A program made the translations under genes and the position numbers. A stretch of 64,000 bases of DNA. Source: Cupriavidus taiwanensis (lineage in GTDB: Bacteria > Pseudomonadota > Gammaproteobacteria > Burkholderiales > Burkholderiaceae). Location: the NCBI RefSeq assembly GCF_900250115.1, contig NZ_LT984804.1:558001-622000 (forward strand). The letters are read 5' to 3'. Positions 39,641 through 47,348 of this stretch are shown here, piece by piece; positions within the stretch are counted from its first letter, which is position 1, and each line of letters opens with the position of its first letter. A model generated the notes under the pieces. It was not told where the DNA came from, did not search any database, and was given only the letters and a program-made list of their open reading frames with translations.

Positions 39641-39658
39641 TCGTCCGGGCGGACTAAG
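39641..39658 (+). promoter_or_regulatory. 18-bp cluster motif, site A
   Basis: TCGTCCGGGCGGACTAAG, between divergent cysD and DUF1214 starts (109 and 103 bp away). Matches the motif at 39684, 47045, 47124, 48974, 50708 and 61730. Inside it GTCCG-GG-CGGAC is a perfect dyad. Confidence 0.55.
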
Positions 39659-39683
39659 AAATCGCGGGCCGCGGCGCGCATTT

Positions 39684-39701
39684 CCTAGTCCACCCGGACG
39701 A
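39684..39701 (-). promoter_or_regulatory. 18-bp cluster motif, site B
   Basis: TCGTCCGGGTGGACTAGG on the minus strand, inverted relative to site A with 25 bp between them; 16 of 18 positions agree with site A. It lies 60 bp before the DUF1214 start. The A/B pair makes a long inverted repeat. Confidence 0.55.
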
Positions 39702-39761
39702 GGAAGGAGCCGCCCTGCGCTGGGTATCGTTGCTGCGCCGACGAACCACGGGAGCAGGCAG

Positions 39762-40883
39762 ATGGCGATATCCGCCGAAGACCAATTGCTGAGCGGCCAG
39801 ACCTGGGCCGAGTTTTGTGATGTGCTCAAGCGCAGCGGGCAGCAGATCCTGCGCCCGGAAGCGCCGACCGACGCGCTCACGCGCGCCGAGGGCTTCCGCT
39901 ACCTGAGCCGCTTGCTGCGCATTGCGCTGGAAATGCACGTGGAATTCGCCGATCCGGCATTCCCCGGTTTCTTTTCGCCGTCGCACGAGACCGCCAAGAT
40001 CGGCGCCGACAATCCGGACAACCTGTACCGCTATGCGCGGCTGGACGGCAGCGCGGCGTACCGCATCCGCGGACGGCGCGGCACGGTGGCGTACCTGAGT
40101 TTCGGCACGCAGAAGGGCGGCTACGAAACCGACGGGCGCATGGTCCAGACCGGCTTTATCGACAGCAACAAGCTTGCCGTCGAGCAGGACGGCAGTTTCG
40201 AGATCACCCTCGGCGCCCAGCCGCAACCGGGCAACTGGGTGCGCATGGAGCCGGCCACCAATGCCCTGGTGGTGCGCCAGACCTTCCTCGACCGCAAGGC
40301 AGAAACGCCCGCCGAATTGCAGATCGAGCGCATCGACGCCCACGGCAAGCCGCCGGCGTTGAGCGCGGAGCGCCTGCACGCCGGACTGCTGCGCGCCGCG
40401 GGTTTTGTCGAGGGCACCGCGCGCATCTTTGCCGACTGGGCCCAGGGGTACGGCGGCCACGTCAACGCCCTGCCGCCGGCGGACCAGGCGGTTTGCCAGG
40501 CGGCCGGCGGCGATCCCAACATCTACTACTACCACTCCTGCTGGCGGCTCGCGGACGACGAGGCGCTGGTGGTCGAGGTCGACCGGGTGCCGGACTGCGA
40601 GTTCTGGAACTTCCAGATCAACAACTACTGGATGGAATCGCTCGACTACCGCTACCACGACATCTGCCTCAACAAGCACGGTGCCCGGCTCAACGCCAAC
40701 GGAGGCGTCACCGCGATCCTCAGCGCGCGCGACCCGGGCCTGCCCAACTGGCTCGAAACCGCGGGCCATCACCACGGCACCATGTGCTGGCGCTGGGTCG
40801 GCGCGGCGCAGCCGTCGCATCCGCGCACGCGCGTGGTCAAGCTGGCATCGCTCGGTGAACATTCCAGGGAGAACAACGCATGA
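39762..40883 (+). CDS. DUF1214-domain protein
   Basis: A 373-residue protein without signal peptide. The C-terminal ~130 residues look like the DUF1214 domain (YYYHSCWRLADDEALVVEV, FWNFQINNYWMESLDY, HHHGTMCWRW). The function of this family is not established. The start at MAISAEDQL has GGAGCAGG upstream. Its last four bases (ATGA) overlap the sulfotransferase start, so the two are made together. DUF1214 genes commonly sit in steroid or lipid catabolic clusters of actinobacteria and sphingomonads, which fits this neighbourhood. Confidence 0.8.
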   Translation: MAISAEDQLLSGQTWAEFCDVLKRSGQQILRPEAPTDALTRAEGFRYLSRLLRIALEMHVEFADPAFPGFFSPSHETAKIGADNPDNLYRYARLDGSAAYRIRGRRGTVAYLSFGTQKGGYETDGRMVQTGFIDSNKLAVEQDGSFEITLGAQPQPGNWVRMEPATNALVVRQTFLDRKAETPAELQIERIDAHGKPPALSAERLHAGLLRAAGFVEGTARIFADWAQGYGGHVNALPPADQAVCQAAGGDPNIYYYHSCWRLADDEALVVEVDRVPDCEFWNFQINNYWMESLDYRYHDICLNKHGARLNANGGVTAILSARDPGLPNWLETAGHHHGTMCWRWVGAAQPSHPRTRVVKLASLGEHSRENNA

Positions 40884-42049
40884 ATGCCATCAACGTGGAA
40901 CGCCTGCTGGCGCAGGCGAGCGAGCGGGCCGGCGGCCTGGCTGACTTCGGCCCGGGCAACTATCGCGAGGCGCTGCGGGTGCTGTCGGACTCGCTGGCAC
41001 GCGAGGCCAACCTGTCGCCGCAAGGCGCGCACATGCTGGCAGGCAAGCTGCAGGCCCAGCTGGTGAACCGGCTGGTGGTCCAGGACTACTGCCGGCGCCA
41101 TCCGGAGATCCTGCAGGAACGCGTGGAAGACCCGCTGGTCATCGTCGGCCTGCCGCGCACCGGCACCACGCTGCTGCAGCGCATGCTGGCCACCGACGCG
41201 CGTTTCAGCTCGGCGGCGTGGTGGGAGACCCGCTATCCGGCCCCGCTGCCGGGCGAGGACGTGCGCGACCCCGGCCGGCGCATCGCCGCGGCGCGCGAGG
41301 AAGTCGCGCAGATGATCCAGCTCATCCCGGACATCCTCGCGATCCACCCGCTCGACGCGATGGCCGCCGACGAGGAATTCATGCTGATGGAGCATTCGTT
41401 CCTGTGCGCGATGGATTCCTACGCCAATGTGCCGGCCTACACCGGCTGGCTGGCGCGGCAGGACCACACCGAGGTCTATGCCTGCCTGAAGACCATGCTG
41501 CAGTTCCTGCAGTGGCAAAAGCGCCAGCGCGGTGAGACCTCGGCGGTGCCGGCGCGGCGCTGGGTGCTGAAGACCCCGCAGCACCTGCATACGCTGGAGG
41601 TGCTGTTCCGGGTGTTCCCCGGCGCGCAGGTGGTGCTGACCCACCGCGATCCGCTGCAGACCATTCCGTCGATGGCGAGCATGGCGCATACGCTGTGGAA
41701 GCTGTACGCCGACGATCCAGACCCCGCCACGGCCGGCCGCCAGTGGAGCGAACAGATGCGGCGCGGCACCGATCACGCCATGGCCGTGCGCGACGCCATG
41801 CCCGCCGAGCGCTTCCTCGACGTGCGCTTCGAGGATACGGTGCGCGATCCCTTCGGCGTGGCGCAGGCGGTCTACCGCTTCGCCGGCATGCCGCTGACCG
41901 AGGCCGCGCGCGCCGGCATGTGGGCCTGGATGGAAAGCAACCCGCGCAACCAGCGCGCGGCGCACGCCTACACGCCGGAACGGTTCGGGCTGAGCCAGGC
42001 GCAGCTGGAGCGCGATTTTGCCGGTTACCGCGCGCGGTATCTTCAATGA
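40880..42049 (+). CDS. PAPS-dependent sulfotransferase family protein
   Basis: A 389-residue protein of the Sulfotransferase_3 type. The PAPS 5'-phosphosulfate loop is GLPRTGTTLLQ starting at 90; the 3'-phosphate region is VVLTHRDPLQTIPS in the second half. It transfers sulfate from PAPS to a hydroxyl or similar group; the acceptor is unknown. Its start overlaps the DUF1214 stop (ATGA). The PAPS-making cysD-cysNC pair is directly divergent, and an SDR follows after a palindromic element. In this cluster a steroid, terpenoid or CoA-linked intermediate is a plausible acceptor. Confidence 0.88.
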   Translation: MNAINVERLLAQASERAGGLADFGPGNYREALRVLSDSLAREANLSPQGAHMLAGKLQAQLVNRLVVQDYCRRHPEILQERVEDPLVIVGLPRTGTTLLQRMLATDARFSSAAWWETRYPAPLPGEDVRDPGRRIAAAREEVAQMIQLIPDILAIHPLDAMAADEEFMLMEHSFLCAMDSYANVPAYTGWLARQDHTEVYACLKTMLQFLQWQKRQRGETSAVPARRWVLKTPQHLHTLEVLFRVFPGAQVVLTHRDPLQTIPSMASMAHTLWKLYADDPDPATAGRQWSEQMRRGTDHAMAVRDAMPAERFLDVRFEDTVRDPFGVAQAVYRFAGMPLTEAARAGMWAWMESNPRNQRAAHAYTPERFGLSQAQLERDFAGYRARYLQ

Positions 42050-42080
42050 GCTGTGGCCTCCCAACTCCCGCTTGCGTACT

Positions 42081-42199
42081 CCCTCTCCCGCTTGCGGGAG
42101 AGGGTTGGGGAGAGGGCGGGAGTATCCACGAAGTAAAGGCTGTCGCTATTTCACACGCCTGCCCTCTCCCCCGGCCCCTCTCCCGCAAGCGGGAGAGGG
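42081..42199. repeat. Paired palindromic (REP/BIME-like) element
   Basis: Hairpins at 42081-42104 (CCCTCTCCCGC-TT-GCGGGAGAGGG) and 42176-42199 (CCCTCTCCCGC-AA-GCGGGAGAGGG form) flank a spacer with TCCACGAAGT, the reverse complement of the ACTTCGTGGA core of the other elements. It separates the sulfotransferase and SDR genes. Confidence 0.85.
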
Positions 42200-42256
42200 G
42201 AGCACACAATTGGCCTTTCTGACAGGCTCTCAAGAAATCGAAACAGGAGACAACCC

Positions 42257-43048
42257 ATGCTGCTGAAAGACAAGATCGTCATCGTATCCGGCATCGGCCC
42301 CGGACTGGGCATCAAGCTCGCTGTAGAAGCGGCGCGCGAGGGCGCCCGCGCCGTGGCGATCGCCGCGCGCACCGCCGCGAAGCTGGACGAGGCGCAGGCC
42401 CGCATCGACGAACTGGGCGCGGACTGCGAAGTCCTCAAGGTGGTGACCGACATCACCGACCGCGCCCAGTCGCGCCACCTTGCCCACGAGACCCTGCGCC
42501 GCTTTGGCCGCATCGACGCGCTGGTCAACAGCGCCTTCCAGCACGGCAATTTCCCGGAGCCGGTGGAAGCCGCCGACCTGGACGTGTGGCGCCAGGTGTT
42601 CGACACCAATGTCTTCGGCACCATGACGCTGACGCAGGAGGTGGCGGCGCTGATGAAGCCCCAAGGCGGCGGCGCCATCGTGATGATCAACACCCAGGCC
42701 ACGCGCAAGCCGATGCCGGGGGAATCCGGCTACGCGGCGTCCAAGGGCGCGCTGGCGGTGGCGGTCAAGTACCTGGCACGCGAGCTGGGGCCGCATGGCA
42801 TCCGCGCCAACAGCATCTTCATGGGCTGGATGTGGGGCGCGCCGGTGCAGGGCTATGTGCGCCACGCCGCCGCCGAGCAGGGCGTGAGCGAAGACGCGGT
42901 GATGGCGCCGGTGACCGCCCAGATCGCGCTGGGCCGCATGCCGAGCGACGACGACTGCGCGCGCGCTGCGCTGTTTCTCGTGTCAGACTACGCCAGGGCC
43001 ATCACCGGCGCCTCGCTCGACGCCAATGGCGGCGATTTCATGCCCTGA
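42257..43048 (+). CDS. SDR-family oxidoreductase
   Basis: A 263-residue short-chain dehydrogenase. The cofactor motif is GIGPGLG (residues 12-18), unusual in having Pro, and NSA replaces NAG. The active-site Tyr and Lys are in YAASKGA; at the usual Ser position (13 before Tyr) there is a Thr (MINTQATRK). A Thr there may still work. The GGAGAC ribosome site is clear. It follows the sulfotransferase and precedes the DHH protein on the same strand, so it is likely part of the same catabolic set. Substrate unknown. Confidence 0.85.
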   Translation: MLLKDKIVIVSGIGPGLGIKLAVEAAREGARAVAIAARTAAKLDEAQARIDELGADCEVLKVVTDITDRAQSRHLAHETLRRFGRIDALVNSAFQHGNFPEPVEAADLDVWRQVFDTNVFGTMTLTQEVAALMKPQGGGAIVMINTQATRKPMPGESGYAASKGALAVAVKYLARELGPHGIRANSIFMGWMWGAPVQGYVRHAAAEQGVSEDAVMAPVTAQIALGRMPSDDDCARAALFLVSDYARAITGASLDANGGDFMP

Positions 43049-43073
43049 GCCGCCCGACCATCACAAGCCTGCC

Positions 43074-44081
43074 ATGACACGCTACTTTGCCTTCAACGGC
43101 GACGCCGACGGCCTGTGCGCGCTGCAGCAGCTGCGCCTGGTGCAGCCGGGCGAGGCCGCGCTGGTTACCGGCGTCAAGCGCGATATCCGCTTGCTCGAGC
43201 GCATCGACGCGCGCGCCGGCGATACCGTGACGGCGCTCGACATCTCGCTCGAACAGAACCGCGACGGGCTGCTGCGGCTGCTTGGCGCCGGCGTCCGGGT
43301 GGACTACTTCGACCACCACCACGCCGGCGCGCTGCCCTCGCATGCCGGGCTGCGCGCGCATATCGACGAGGGCGCGCAGGTCTGCACCAGCATCCTGGTC
43401 GACCGCCACCTGGGCGGGCGCCACCGGCGCTGGGCGGTCACCGCCGCCTTCGGCGACAACCTCGGCGAGGTCGCGCGCGGCATGGCGGCGCAGCTGGGGC
43501 TGGACGCGCGCCAGACGGCGGTGCTGGAACGGCTGGGCACCTGCCTGAACTACAACGCGTACGGCGAGTGCGTGGCCGACCTGCATTGCGATCCCGGCGA
43601 ACTGGCGCAGCACATGCTGCCCTTCGCCGACCCGCTCGACTTCGCCGCGCAGTGCGCCACCTACACGCTGCTGTGCCAGGGCTACGAGGACGACATGGCG
43701 CGGGCGCGCCGGCTGTCGCCCGTGCACGAGGTGCCCGGCGCCGCGCTTTTGGTGCTGCCCGACGCGCCGTGGGCGCGGCGCGCGGTCGGCGTGCTGGCCA
43801 ACGAGCTGGTGCGCGGGCGGCCCGGCGATGCCATCGGCCTGCTGTCGCCCAGGTCCGGCGGCGGCTTCGTGGTCAGCGTGCGGGTGCCGGCGCACAGCGT
43901 GACCGGCGCCGCCGACTTCTGCCGCGCCTTCGACACCGGCGGCGGCCGGCGCCTGGCCGGCGGCATCAACCACCTGCCCGACGCCGACGTCGAGCGCTTC
44001 ACGCGCAGCTTTGCCGACTGCTTCGGCGCGCCACTCAGCGCGGCGGGACAAACTCCGTCACCTCCAGCTCGAAGCCGGTAA
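43074..44081 (+). CDS. DHH-superfamily phosphoesterase-like protein
   Basis: A 335-residue protein with the DHH pattern: FNGDADGLCALQQL near the start, VDYFDHHHAGALPSH around 83-97 as the DHH motif, and GGGRRLAGGINHL near the C-terminus as the DHHA1 motif. Members are Mn-dependent phosphoesterases acting on short RNAs, cyclic dinucleotides or similar. It begins 25 bp behind the SDR. Its last 47 bp overlap the end of the RibBA-like gene on the other strand. A direct role in the catabolic cluster is not obvious. Confidence 0.82.
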   Translation: MTRYFAFNGDADGLCALQQLRLVQPGEAALVTGVKRDIRLLERIDARAGDTVTALDISLEQNRDGLLRLLGAGVRVDYFDHHHAGALPSHAGLRAHIDEGAQVCTSILVDRHLGGRHRRWAVTAAFGDNLGEVARGMAAQLGLDARQTAVLERLGTCLNYNAYGECVADLHCDPGELAQHMLPFADPLDFAAQCATYTLLCQGYEDDMARARRLSPVHEVPGAALLVLPDAPWARRAVGVLANELVRGRPGDAIGLLSPRSGGGFVVSVRVPAHSVTGAADFCRAFDTGGGRRLAGGINHLPDADVERFTRSFADCFGAPLSAAGQTPSPPARSR

Positions 44082-45135
44082 CGGCGCGATACGGCACAGG
44101 ATGGCTCAGCAGGCGTAGCTTGTGCGCGCCTACGTCGCGCAGGATCTGCGCGCCGACGCCGAGCGCGCGCTGCGCGAAGGCGGGCGCGGGCGCCGCGGCG
44201 GCGGGCGCGGCCAGCCGCTCCAGCCGCTGCTGCGGCGATTCGCGCTCGTCCAGCAGCACCAGCACGCCACAACCCTCGGCGCCGATCCGTTCCAGCGAGC
44301 GCTCCAGGTTCCACGCCGGCTGCGCGGGCGTGCCGAAGGCCAGCACGTCGCGCTGCATCTCCACTGCCTGCACGCGCGTCAGCACGGGGGTGTGCGGGTC
44401 GGGCTGGCCCAGCACCAGCGCCAGGTGCAGCGCGTCCACCGGCGCGTCATGGTAGGCGTGCACGGTGAAGCGCCCGAACGGCGTGGCCAGTTCGGTCGAG
44501 CAGGACCGGCGCAGCGTGCCCTCGGTCAGCAGCCGGTGGTGGATCAGGCCGCTGACGGAAACCCCCGGCAGGCCGTGGCGCTGGGCGAAGGCCAGCAGGG
44601 CGGATCCGCGCAGCAGTTCGCCGTCGTCGTCTAGCACCAGCGCATAGGCCCCGGCGGCGACGCGTCCGGCCAGCCGGGGCAGGTCGGAGCACGCTTCGGC
44701 AAAACCCGCGCGGCGCAGCACGCCGTCCGGCTGCGCCACCACCGGGAAGATATGGCCGGGCTGGACCAGGTCGGGCGGGCGGGCGCGCGGCGCGGCCGCC
44801 ACGCGCAGCGTCAGCGCGCGGTCGGCGGCCGAGATGCCGGTGCTGACGCCGCTGGCCGCCTCGATTGACACGGTGTAGCGCTCGCGCTGGCGCTGGCCGG
44901 CGGCCATCGGCGGCAGCTGCAGCAGCGCGCGGCGGGCCTCGGTGATGGCCATGCAGACCAGCCCGCGCGCCTCGGCCGCCATGAAGTTGACATCGGCCTC
45001 GGTGGCGCGCTCGGCGGCCACCAGCACGCAGCCGGTGGCTTCGGCGGTCTCGTCCTCCAGCACCACCACGCGCTGGCCGGCGGCGAGCGCTGCCAGCACC
45101 TCGGCCATCGGCGCCAGGACGGTAGCGGGGCTCAT
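44035..45135 (-). CDS. RibBA-like protein with degenerate active sites
   Basis: A 366-residue protein with the layout of dihydroxybutanone-phosphate synthase (RibB) plus GTP cyclohydrolase II (RibA). The fold signatures survive: TVSIEAASGVSTGISAADRA and GHIFPVVAQPDGVLRRAG. Key residues are lost: the EDRENEGD loop is EDETAEATG, GHTEA is GFAEA, and the three Zn-binding Cys and the arginine-rich part of the RibA half are absent. It therefore probably cannot make either riboflavin precursor. The stop of the neighbouring esterase gene relation is the reverse: that gene follows this one upstream, with its stop overlapping this ATG (ATGA). A regulatory or flavin-linked binding role is possible. Confidence 0.78.
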   Translation of the reverse strand: MSPATVLAPMAEVLAALAAGQRVVVLEDETAEATGCVLVAAERATEADVNFMAAEARGLVCMAITEARRALLQLPPMAAGQRQRERYTVSIEAASGVSTGISAADRALTLRVAAAPRARPPDLVQPGHIFPVVAQPDGVLRRAGFAEACSDLPRLAGRVAAGAYALVLDDDGELLRGSALLAFAQRHGLPGVSVSGLIHHRLLTEGTLRRSCSTELATPFGRFTVHAYHDAPVDALHLALVLGQPDPHTPVLTRVQAVEMQRDVLAFGTPAQPAWNLERSLERIGAEGCGVLVLLDERESPQQRLERLAAPAAAAPAPAFAQRALGVGAQILRDVGAHKLRLLSHPVPYRAVTGFELEVTEFVPPR

Positions 45136-46106
45136 GCCGCCTCCTGGCTGCGGTCGTTGCCGAAGGCCTGGCGCAGCGCCGCGGCGGCGGCATCTAGCAC
45201 GTGGCTGGCGGCCTCCATCACCCCTTGCATGCTGGCGAAGCCATGGATCTGGCCGGGCCAGCGGCGCACGGTGGCGCTGCCACCGGCGCGTTGCAACGCC
45301 GCGCCGTAGGCCTCGCCCTGGTCGCGCAGCGGATCGAATTCGGCGGTGATGATGGTGGCCGGCGGCAGGCCGTGCAGGTCGCGCTGGCGCAGCGGGCTGG
45401 CGCGGACATCATCGGCGTCGGCGGGCGTGGCCAGGTACTGGGCGCGATACCAGTCCAGCTCCGCGGCGCCGAGGAAGTAGCCCTGCGCGCAGTCGCGATA
45501 GCTGGCGCTGGCCGCGGCGCCATCGCTGCAGTCCAGCCAGGGATAGAGCAGCAGCTGGTGCCGCAGCGCGATGCCGCTGCCGCGCAGCTGCTGGCACGCC
45601 ACCGCGGCCAGGTTGCCGCCGGCGCTGTCGCCGGCGACGGCCAGCCGGGTCGGGTCGGCCCCGAGTTGCGCCGCATGGGCGGCGGCCCAGCGCACCGCGG
45701 CGACGGCATCGTCGGCCGCGGCGGGGAAGCGGGCCTCGGGCGCGAGCCGGTAGTCGACCGACAGCACCAGCGCGCCGCTGCGCCGGGCCAGGCCGCGGCA
45801 GATGTTGTCGTGCGAATCGAGCCCGCACAGCACGAAGCCGCCGCCGTGGAAATAGATCACGAGCGGCAGCGCCGCGTTGCCATCGGCCTGGTTGGGCTCA
45901 TCGGGCCGGTACAGGCGCGCCTGCAGCGGACCGGCCGGGCCGTCGAGGCTGAGGTCTTGCTGCGCGGCGACGGCGTCGCCGGGCGCGAAGCCGGGCATGG
46001 CTGCCAGCGCGGTGCGGTAGTCGGCGGCCCGCAGCGTGGCGAAATCGGGGCTGGGCATGGCGGCCATGGCGTCAAGCATGGCGCGGGCCTGGGGATCGAG
46101 CGGCAT
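45132..46106 (-). CDS. Alpha/beta-hydrolase, HSL-family esterase
   Basis: A 324-residue esterase of the hormone-sensitive lipase family. The oxyanion motif HGGGFVLCG, the nucleophile GDSAGGNLA, the acid in EFDPLRDQGE and the final His in IHGFASM are all present. It hydrolyses short-chain esters or possibly a steroid or terpene ester or lactone. It has an AGGAG site before the ATG at 46106; its stop overlaps the RibBA-like start by four bases. A far longer frame continuing to 48461 is chance. It is transcribed after the SDR at 46.2-47.0 kb. Confidence 0.9.
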   Translation of the reverse strand: MPLDPQARAMLDAMAAMPSPDFATLRAADYRTALAAMPGFAPGDAVAAQQDLSLDGPAGPLQARLYRPDEPNQADGNAALPLVIYFHGGGFVLCGLDSHDNICRGLARRSGALVLSVDYRLAPEARFPAAADDAVAAVRWAAAHAAQLGADPTRLAVAGDSAGGNLAAVACQQLRGSGIALRHQLLLYPWLDCSDGAAASASYRDCAQGYFLGAAELDWYRAQYLATPADADDVRASPLRQRDLHGLPPATIITAEFDPLRDQGEAYGAALQRAGGSATVRRWPGQIHGFASMQGVMEAASHVLDAAAAALRQAFGNDRSQEAA

Positions 46107-46153
46107 GGTGGCTCCTGAAGGGCGAGGAATCGGGTGTGGAGGCCGACGGCAAA

Positions 46154-46969
46154 TCAGGCCTGCAACGCGAACGACGGCGCGCTGCCGGCGGCAATGCCCT
46201 GCGCGCGCGCCAGCGCCGCGTGCGCGGCCTGCGCGTGCGGCAGGATCCAGAACTGGCCGGCCGAGACGCCATCCAGGATCACGCGCGCGGCCTGGTCTGC
46301 GGTCAGGCCTGCGGCGATGCCCGTGCGCAGCGCGCCGTTCATCTGGTGCACCTCTTGCGGCGCGGCGCCGTCCAGGTCCGCCGCGATGCGGGTGGCAACC
46401 GGGCCGGGGCAGACCACCGACACCTTGATCGGCAGGCCCGCCGCCTGCAGCTCCAGCGCCAGCCCTTCGCTCAGCGCCACCACGCCCTGCTTGGACAGGG
46501 TGTAGGGCGCCAGCCAGGGCCCCACCGCGAGGCCCGCCATCGACGCTACGTTGACGATATGCCCCGAGCCCTGCGCCGCCATACGCGGCACGAAACAGCG
46601 CAGCGCATGCAGCACGCTCCACAGGTTGACGCGCATGACCTTGTCGAACACTTCGGGCGGCAGTTCCCAGCAGCGTCCGGTGGCGAGCACGCCGGCGTTG
46701 TTGAACAGCAGGTCGACGCGGCCCAGCTGCCGGAAGCTTTCGTCGCACAGGTGCGCGATCTGCCGCGCGTCGGCGACGTCGGTGGGCACGGCGACGACGC
46801 TCGCGCCGTCGCGTGCCAGCGCCGCGCGTGCGGCTTCGAGCGCTTCGGCGTCGATATCGGCCAGCGCCAGCGCATAGCCTTGCGCGGCCAGCGCGTGCGC
46901 CAGCGCCAGCCCGATGCCGCCGGCTGCGCCGGTGATCACTGCGGCCTGCTGCCGCGGGTTTGCCGCCAT
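46154..46969 (-). CDS. SDR-family oxidoreductase
   Basis: A 271-residue classical SDR: TGAAGGIG for cofactor, FNNAGV, and catalytic Ser, Tyr and Lys in VASMAGLAVGPWLAPYTLSK. The start at MAANPRQQ has an AGGAG site. It is the first gene of a minus-strand unit with the esterase and RibBA-like genes, and is divergent from the second LuxR regulator. Two copies of the 18-bp motif lie in that divergent gap. It probably oxidises a hydroxyl group of the cluster's substrate or an intermediate. Confidence 0.88.
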   Translation of the reverse strand: MAANPRQQAAVITGAAGGIGLALAHALAAQGYALALADIDAEALEAARAALARDGASVVAVPTDVADARQIAHLCDESFRQLGRVDLLFNNAGVLATGRCWELPPEVFDKVMRVNLWSVLHALRCFVPRMAAQGSGHIVNVASMAGLAVGPWLAPYTLSKQGVVALSEGLALELQAAGLPIKVSVVCPGPVATRIAADLDGAAPQEVHQMNGALRTGIAAGLTADQAARVILDGVSAGQFWILPHAQAAHAALARAQGIAAGSAPSFALQA

Positions 46970-47044
46970 GGTGAAGATCTCCTGAAAACGGCGGCGTCCA
47001 TCGCCGCGCATGGCTCCTTGTAGCGGCGGCGCGGCGCGCGGGCA

Positions 47045-47062
47045 TCGTCTGTTTGGGTAAGG
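47045..47062 (+). promoter_or_regulatory. 18-bp cluster motif, site C1
   Basis: TCGTCTGTTTGGGTAAGG, 75 bp upstream of the divergent SDR start. The left 12 positions fit the consensus; the right part is one base short. Confidence 0.45.
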
Positions 47063-47123
47063 AGGCCCCTGCGCCACGATTGCATAGGGGTTTGCCCTTG
47101 GCGGGCGGGCATGGGTCTGTCCT

Positions 47124-47141
47124 TAGTCTGTTTGGGGTATG
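47124..47141 (+). promoter_or_regulatory. 18-bp cluster motif, site C2
   Basis: TAGTCTGTTTGGGGTATG, 207 bp upstream of the LuxR ATG. Fits TCGTCYGNNYGGRSTAKG with one mismatch at position 2. Confidence 0.45.
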
Positions 47142-47348
47142 TGTTTGCGCCGCCGCCGCGTGACGATGGGCCTGTCCCGCGGGACTAGTCCGGCCGGCGT
47201 GCGTGGCCGGGCTGCCTAGGGCAAACCATGAAGGCGGGGGCCCAGCCGCGACCCCTTTGCCGTCCCTATAATCGGGGCACAAAAAAGAGGGCCACAGAGC
47301 CCGCACAAGCCAGCGGCCCGGCTCGTCCGGAGCGCTGAGCACGCCACA

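Larger units (their letters stand above)
46970..47348. promoter_or_regulatory. Divergent promoter region between SDR and LuxR genes
   Basis: About 380 bp without a gene. It holds 18-bp motif copies at 47045 and 47124, and a perfect palindrome GGACTAGTCC at 47182-47191 that resembles the right half of the motif on both strands. This suggests that the LuxR regulator controls itself and the divergent SDR unit. Confidence 0.5.
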
